DNA of 64,000 nucleotides, from contig BDSI01000020.1 in NCBI GenBank assembly GCA_003117195.1, positions 402,146-466,145 on the forward strand, given 5' to 3'. The notes beneath the pieces are model-generated. The model ran no database searches and was not told the DNA's origin. It saw only the letters and a list, made by a program, of their open reading frames with translations. Every line of letters begins with the position of its first letter. Position 1 is the stretch's first letter. The position numbers and the translations under genes are program-made. Of the stretch, positions 58,601 to 64,000 are shown in pieces. The stretch comes from Eudorina sp. 2006-703-Eu-15 (Eukaryota; Chlorophyta; Chlorophyceae; Chlamydomonadales; Volvocaceae).

Positions 58601-61482
58601 CCCGACCCAAACTCGTTTTTTCAATTTAACACACCCGGCCCAACCCAACCCAACTCGACCCTGTCGTGAGCTCGTGACTCGCTTCGTTTTCGTGAGTTGC
58701 TTATTGTCTAAGCGTCGTGCGCGCTGAGCCGGACCCTGGACCCCAGCGACGGACCGGCAGGGGCAGGCCTCCCACTTCCTGATGCCGTGGTAGCCGCAGA
58801 CCTTGGTCGCAGCGCGCAACAGCTGCTCCGTCCAGCAAGCCAACGGTACTTGCTTGGCACCCCGTCGACCCACGCAGCAGCAAGTTTGCACGTGCAACAT
58901 CATTCAGGCACGCACGCCGCAGCCAGCCTCATCCGCATCGCGTGCAGCGTGCCAATTGCTGGCCTTGCATCGGCGCGACAATGCCCTCTCGGAAGACGGA
59001 CCTTATCGGTTGGTTGCTTGGTTGCTTGGGTAACGGAACGGTGCCTAGTGCCGTACGTCCCACCGAGACACGTACGGCACTCAACTGTTTACTTACAGGA
59101 CTGCAACGTATCAATGCGGGAGCGTCCTTAAAAGCCGACGGGGCCCCCTGGTACCCCGCCCCCTCGCGTGCCTGCACCCCGCCTCGTCCCGCCCCCGGCC
59201 TGCCACCAATGCGCCGGCAACCCCCGCCCCCTTTGCCCGCGCGCCCCAGGGCCTTCTACCACATCCAGCAGCGCAGCGACAGCATTGCGGCGGTGGCGGT
59301 GTCCGGCTCATCCGGCGGGGCGACGTCCACATCGGCGGGGGCGTCTGCGGCGGCGCACGCCTCGGCCGCCTCGGGCTCCCTGGGCGGGGGGGCCATCGAC
59401 AACCCCGACCAGCGCATCTGCGACGACGTCGGCTCCTTCGTGCGCAGCAGCGTGTCGCTATCGCTGACGCTGTGCCGCAAGATATTCAGCTGCGCGGCGT
59501 TCGCGGGTGCGGCTCCGGGGGTGTCCTGCAGGGAGGGGCCGGTGCTGGGCGGCGGCCTTGCAGACCCAACAACGCAACGAGAGACCCCCGACGCGTCGCT
59601 CGCTCCCAACGCGTCTGTTCGATGTGCGGGCGCCTTGGTGTGTGTGTGTGTCTGTGTTATTTAAGCAGGCAGAGCAGGAGTGCGTGATATGCTAGGGACC
59701 GAGTGGTTCACATTAATTTGCCCGTATACGTGCAAAAATAACCCAAAGCCCGATCCCTTAAACGAATAGAAGGCTGCGGTGTCGTGTGTGTGTGTGTGTG
59801 TGCTCTTTATGTAGATGGGAACTGAGCCGCAAGAAGAGGAGTCCGTCGAGGCAGACGAAAACGAACGCATCTTTTGTGTGTGTGTGTGTGTGTGTGTGTT
59901 TAGAAGTGCAACCCGCCCGCCCGCCCGATCCCAGGTATCAATATACTTACCATAAAACCTGCGAGGAAAAAACTTACCATATGCAGGCGCGCGGACAAGG
60001 CAGCCGCGCCACCACCGCAAGGCAAATCACACCGCAAATACTAAATACGGAGACGCACGACGCACGCAAACGGATTATGTACCGACCTGTGAAATGTATG
60101 ACGAATGTATGGTGATGGCGCCCACGGAAGCAGCGTCGGTCGTCCATCATGCGGGAACGCGGAAGGAAGCAAGTTGTGAGGCAAAGTGGAAGGGAGCAAG
60201 AAAGAATACAGTAACGAAACAAGGTGAAAGCAAACAGGACGAAAGCAAACAGGTTACTATGGTGGTGGCGCGGCTACGGATGAGAAGCGGGGAAGGAGGG
60301 ATTTGTAGGCAGGGACGCGTACGAACGCGGCATGGATGCCGTACGGTAGTGTACGGAAGGGACGCCAGTGTACCAGCGGCCGGTGGGGTAATGACATATG
60401 TGCGGACAATGCGGGTGTGATCCGGGTAGCGGGCCAGAGGAAAGGTTGGCTCCCCACCGATCCCGGTCACGGACGGGGTGCCCGTATGCATGCGGGGCAC
60501 CGGTCCAAGCGTTGTGGGTGGGGTTGGAAAGGCCGGCAGAGTGGGAGAGGTGGGGGAGGCGATGGAGTGCGTTGCGGGGTTCAGCCGGTGGGTGGGCGAA
60601 TGTAGATATGGCCGTGGGAAATGGCCGAGTTGACTGCCCGGCATCATGTGATACCCGCGGAACGCGTGGAGGTTGTGACGTTGTGGTTACACGTGGGATG
60701 TGGGTCGCTCAGTGGATATCAGTGGTGAGCGGTGGAGGGGGCGGGGCCGGCAAGGTGGCGGCGTACGACCGCGACGATGTCAGGATGGGTAGTCCGCCGG
60801 GCGAAGTAGAATGCGTGGGGAGCGGCATTGAGCAGGGAATGGAGGCGCGCCAGCATTTGCTGCCGGGCATATCCTTGGGCTTCGAGGGCGCGGATGAGGT
60901 GGGCAATCTCGATGCAGAAGTTGTCGACGGAGGTGATGACGCGCAAAAGGCGATGGAACTGGCCGGTGAAGATGTTGCGTTTGCTGGCTTCGTTGACGTT
61001 TGAATCTCGAGCCACAAAGCGGGAGAGGCGGACGCGTTGGAAGGCCGGTTGTTCACGTTTGTCGTACAAGTGCGTCTGATACCGGCTGTTGTCGCCGATG
61101 GGGTCGGGCACGAGGAGAACGTCGAGGAAAGGCATGTGGCCTGCGGGCAGATGGTTGTGCTTCTGGGGGGAGACGCCGAGCTCAGCGGGGTAGATGCCGT
61201 GGAGGTTACGTAGGGTGTCGTTGACGGAGAGAAGGTCTCGGAGGTATGGGTTATTGAGGGAAAGGAGGTCGTCGAGGTAGCGTTGGGAGTACCGAAAGCG
61301 GCTGAGGATGCGTTTGTCAGTGGCGTCGACAGTCGGCAGGAAGCGTTGGCGTAGGAAACGAAACTCGTACCAGGCGAGGAACAGGTTTGCGATGAACGGG
61401 GAGGCGGAGATGCCCATGGGGATACCAATAACTTGGCGGACCAGCGCTGGGCCAAAGGCAATGAAGGTAGAGGTGAGGAGGG

Positions 61483-61538
<56 letters not shown>

Positions 61539-63600
61539 CCACCCGCTACCCCATACCTTTCGTCCGCGTGCCAACCGCTGCTGACCTACCTCAACGGCTG
61601 GCTTGCTGGCCCCTTCTCCTCCCCTCCCCTCCCGTCCCCTCCCCCCCCTGGTTGGTTGGCTGCAGGTGTGTTGTGGGGTGTCTCCGGCAGCCTGGTGCTC
61701 TTCATGTTCATCTACGCGGCGGTGGGCACCTTCGTCACCACCGCAATGTTCGGCAAGGTGCTGGCCACCCTGTTCTACAGGCGAGTAGGGGGGAGCCTGT
61801 AGGGGGAGCCAGTGGGAAATCGTGGGAGGACGACAAACCTTGGGGTAGGGTTCAAGTGTCACTTTGTTGATGGGATTGCTGGGTGAGTTCTTCTGCGCAG
61901 AGTGCGACAGTCGAAGTATCCGCCTGCATGCGACCACCTGCTGCCCTGTCGCTCGCACACTGTCAGGTCATTGACCGCCCGCTCCTCCCCCCCCGCCCAG
62001 AAACCCTCCCTTCCCCTCTCCTCCCCGCCCTCCTCTCCCCTCCCCGGCCCTCAGGCTGCTTGCCCGCGAGGCGGACCTGCGGTTCAGTCTGGTGCGGGTG
62101 CGGGAGAACGCGGAGAGCATCGCCTTCTACCGAGGTGGGTGGGTGGGCGGGTGGGATGGGTGGTTAATATGACAAGAGAAGGGAAACCCAGAAACGAACG
62201 CCGGGTGGGTGGGTGGGTGGGTGGGGTGGGTGGTAACTCGAAGCCGTTCTCAACCGTGCGCTTCCCTCCTCCCCTCCCCCACGCTGACATCATCCTAACC
62301 CCTCCCTTCCCTGACCGCTCGTTCCCTTCCCCGACCGCTCCAGGGGAGGCCGGTGAGCGGACCCGGGTGCTCTCCCGCCTGGACGCGGTGCTGGCGGTGG
62401 CCGCGGACCGCATCCGCTGGTCGGCCCTGTACGACCTGTGGACGAGCGTGTACAGCTACGCCACCATCCTGGTGCCCTCGCTGCTCACTGCGCCGAGGTG
62501 GGCGGGTGGGTGGGCGGGTGGGTGGGTGGGTGGGTCAGCGGATGAGTGGGTGAGTTGCGGCGCGGCCCGGTCGCCCCCAACCCGGGGAGCAATCAGGGGA
62601 TGTGCCTGAGGTACGGAGGTTGCAGCGCGTGACCCTGTTATCACGTGTACGGCTCTCAGCGACTCCAGGGCGGGTGAAACGCAGCGCGTCTATCGGATCT
62701 TCGGATGTGGGGTCGCCCCTCCCTGCTGCCGCGGCGACACGGCGTCGGGCTGGCTGGCGAGGATGTGTGCTGCGGCCCACCGGCCTCTGTTGCGGCCCCT
62801 CCATCCCTCCTCCGAAGTGCACCCACCCACCCACCCAACGGGATGGGCCCCCCCAGGTACTTTGCGGGTGAGATCGAGTTCGGGGTGATCAGCCAGGCCT
62901 CGTTCGCCTTCTCGCGCATCGATGCGGCGCTTTCCATCATCATCAACAACCTGGCGCAGATATCGGGGTTGGCGGTGGGTGCGGGTGCGGGTGCGCTTGG
63001 TTGGGGCGGGGCGGACCCCGGGGGGGCCCGGAAGGGTGCGGGGCAAACAGCCCAGAAGTGCCCCAAGTGCCGGCGTGCCGCGGTCGTGCGTGACTCCACC
63101 CGGTTTGTACTCGAGCTAAGTGGTATCCCCTATCCCGGCTGCACCCGTGACGTGGGTGGCACCCTCCGCCGGCCAGCCTATGTCCAGAGGGCTTTCCCCG
63201 CCTCTGCCCCCAGCCGTTGATGAGAGGTCACCGGATCGCGCCACGCGGTCGGTCGGCCGCCTGCCTGATCCGTGGCACCGGTTTCGGAGCGGCGGCGTTT
63301 GGGTGCCCCTGGTATCGGCGTCCCTCCGCCCCGTCGCCGGGCTGGGTGTGTCTGGGCTGTTTTTCTTTCTATTAGCCCTGTCGCCCTTCCGGGTGACTCG
63401 CACACGTCCGCTCCGGCTGTCTGGCCGTCCGGTCCGGCCGCCGGCCGCCCCCCCCCCCAGGCGGAGACGGAGCGGCTGGACGCGCTGATGGCGGCGATGG
63501 GCGGACTGACTGCGGGCGCCTCGGCCGCCGAGGCGGAGGGCAGCGGCAGGGGCAGGTCCGCGGGGGGGGGCCTTGGGGAGCTGGGAGCTGGGGTGCGGAG
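55644..63600 (+). CDS. ABCD/SbmA-type ABC transporter, membrane half (3' end outside window)
   Basis: Exons: 55644-55845, 56619-56698, 57504-57555, 57850-57932, 58410-58477, 59250-59506, 61666-61780, 62055-62134, 62344-62497, 62857-62974 and one from 63461. All joints agree in phase and give 403 residues before the last exon. The family blocks are clear: PKWWRLTRIWFTGEERW, ISYAQRDFSTALSGKD, GFYAAVRKFVVIIVI, LSWRAYLTRRLTRAYF, DNPDQRICDDV (212-222), a hydrophobic block (GVLWGVSGSLVLFMFIYA), READLRFSLVRVRENAESIA and RYFAGEIEFGVISQASFAF. This is the ABC_membrane_2 fold of peroxisomal ABCD, plant plastid ABCD2 and bacterial SbmA/BacA. The nucleotide-binding domain is missing and must lie beyond 64000. 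The N-terminus is not a clear transit peptide, so the target membrane is open. Intron 7 starts GCGAGT (GC-AG). A 32-residue Ala/Ser/Gly insert precedes DNPDQR. The donor of the last exon is unclear. Confidence 0.9.
55948..56025. repeat. 26-bp minisatellite, three copies
   Basis: GTGACGTGTTTGCGTGATGG plus GACGTC is repeated three times in intron 1 of the ABC transporter gene. Each unit contains GACGTC, a palindrome. Confidence 0.93.
56404..56494. repeat. 23-bp minisatellite with internal inverted repeat, four copies
   Basis: TTTAGTGGCTTCCATACGCC plus ACA is repeated four times. Each unit has GTGGC and GCCAC arms that can form a five-base stem. It lies in intron 1 of the ABC transporter gene, 125 bp before exon 2. 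Confidence 0.92.
59785..59899. repeat. Two (GT)n arrays at the left boundary of the retroelement
   Basis: A (GT) array lies at about 59785-59801 and a longer pure one at 59875-59899. The second is directly followed by sequence that has a diverged copy elsewhere in the window, so it marks the element's left edge. Confidence 0.9.
59900..61484 (-). mobile_element. 5'-truncated retroelement with reverse transcriptase, Penelope-like type likely
   Basis: The element lies antisense in intron 6 of the ABC transporter gene, between (GT)n arrays at 59875-59899 and 61485-61535. Its minus-strand frame is open from the (CA)n edge near 61484 to a stop at 60719. It encodes the C-terminal half of a reverse transcriptase: VRQVIGIPMGISASPFIANL (palm motif B), RFRYSQRYLDDLLSLNNP (motif C, YLDD catalytic Asp pair) and HMPFLDVLLVPD. 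Fingers and motif A are absent, so the copy is 5'-truncated and inactive. 59900-60718 would be its 3' region. The motif style (IGIPMG, YLDD, xFLDxxL) resembles Penelope-like elements of algae and animals; that class call is from memory. No endonuclease domain is visible. Confidence 0.8.
61485..61535. repeat. (GT)25 array at the right boundary of the retroelement
   Basis: A pure GT run directly abuts the truncated 5' edge of the reverse transcriptase frame. On the element's own strand it is (CA)n. Confidence 0.97.
62140..62235. repeat. GGGTGGGT-type simple repeats in ABC transporter introns
   Basis: Runs of GGGTGGGT follow several donors of this gene (62135-62235, 62498-62545). They are part of the GT-rich intron starts common in this genome and can form G-quadruplexes. 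Confidence 0.8.
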
Positions 63601-64000
63601 AGGAGGAGTGGGTTGAGTCGGGTGTTTACGAGGTTGCGCAGACTGCCGGTGGGATGGGTTGGGATGGGGTGGTGGTGGTGGTGGTGGATGTGGGACGGGT
63701 TGGGATGGGTGGTGGTGATGGTGGTGGTGGTATGGTTGGGAGTGGTCAGGCACATAGCAATGCGGGAGTTCAGGGGTGGGGCGGCAGCGGGCCAGTCGGC
63801 TCCTCCCCTCCCCGCGTGTGAGGACCGCGAGGAGGAGAGATCCCAGCGCCGGGTCGGCGCATCGCCGCTGAAGCTGAACAGTCAGCCTGATCTGGGGGGC
63901 GGTGGTTTCCGTCGTCGGGAATGGGGCTGTGGGTGGGGAGCTCCACGACGGGGGTTGTTCGCCGCACGCTACACCTGCCTGCCTACCTGCCTACCTGCCT

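Noticed and set aside
60709..61542. Alternative 277-codon frame starting in the (CA)n run (His-Thr repeats)
   Set aside because: It is the shadow of the reverse transcriptase frame; only the latter shows IGIPMG, YLDD and FLDV motifs.
1..64000. CRISPR array, bacterial operons, tRNA or rRNA genes
   Set aside because: The tandem repeats are direct satellites without unique spacers. No tRNA clover-leaf or rRNA signature was seen, and genes are intron-rich and nuclear.

Overview
The window is nuclear DNA of a GC-rich green alga, most likely a volvocine or other chlamydomonadalean chlorophyte. The reasons are: dense introns with GT-rich donors and pyrimidine-rich acceptors, TGTAA poly(A)-type signals behind several genes, strong G/C third-codon bias in real exons, many G/C-rich microsatellites, and several plastid proteins of the plant/alga type. 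No bacterial, organellar, tRNA, rRNA or CRISPR feature was found. Gene models were built by eye from homology and exact intron-phase matching, so exon ends are predictions.

Layout. 1-1050 is a nested tandem repeat (28-bp units inside a 356-bp unit). 1051-6297 has no supported gene and holds a 715-bp GGGCA array with a 49-base G run. 6298-8387 (+) is an F-box/ankyrin-like gene. 10443-11395 (-) encodes a DAC/DUF3007-type thylakoid protein. It stands head-to-head, 285 bp away, with a DUF1350 alpha/beta-hydrolase-like plastid gene at 11681-17659 (+). 17660-22525 is gene-poor with a 14-bp satellite. 22526-24240 (-) is a BTB/POZ protein. 26024 or 26788 to 28228 (+) is a small cysteine-motif protein of a plant/algal plastid-type family. 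28777-37225 (+) is a long TMEM185-like membrane RING protein. 41895-43672 (-) is a small membrane-anchored protein with a Pro-rich tail. 48089-54910 (-) is a leishmanolysin-type (M8) membrane metalloprotease. 55644 to the right edge (+) is the transmembrane half of an ABCD/SbmA-type ABC transporter whose ATPase lies outside the window.

The most interesting signals are mobile and splicing-related. An intron of the ABC transporter carries, antisense, a 5'-truncated reverse transcriptase with YLDD, bounded on both sides by (GT)n arrays. An intron of the RING gene holds a diverged copy of only its 3' part, flanked by a near-perfect 16-17-base direct repeat that looks like a target-site duplication. 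Three introns are best explained with GC rather than GT donors. No operon logic is expected or seen. Functionally the window mixes plastid biogenesis (DAC, DUF1350, the small Cys protein), the cell surface (M8 protease and the small membrane protein) and ubiquitin or protein-interaction genes (F-box, BTB, RING).
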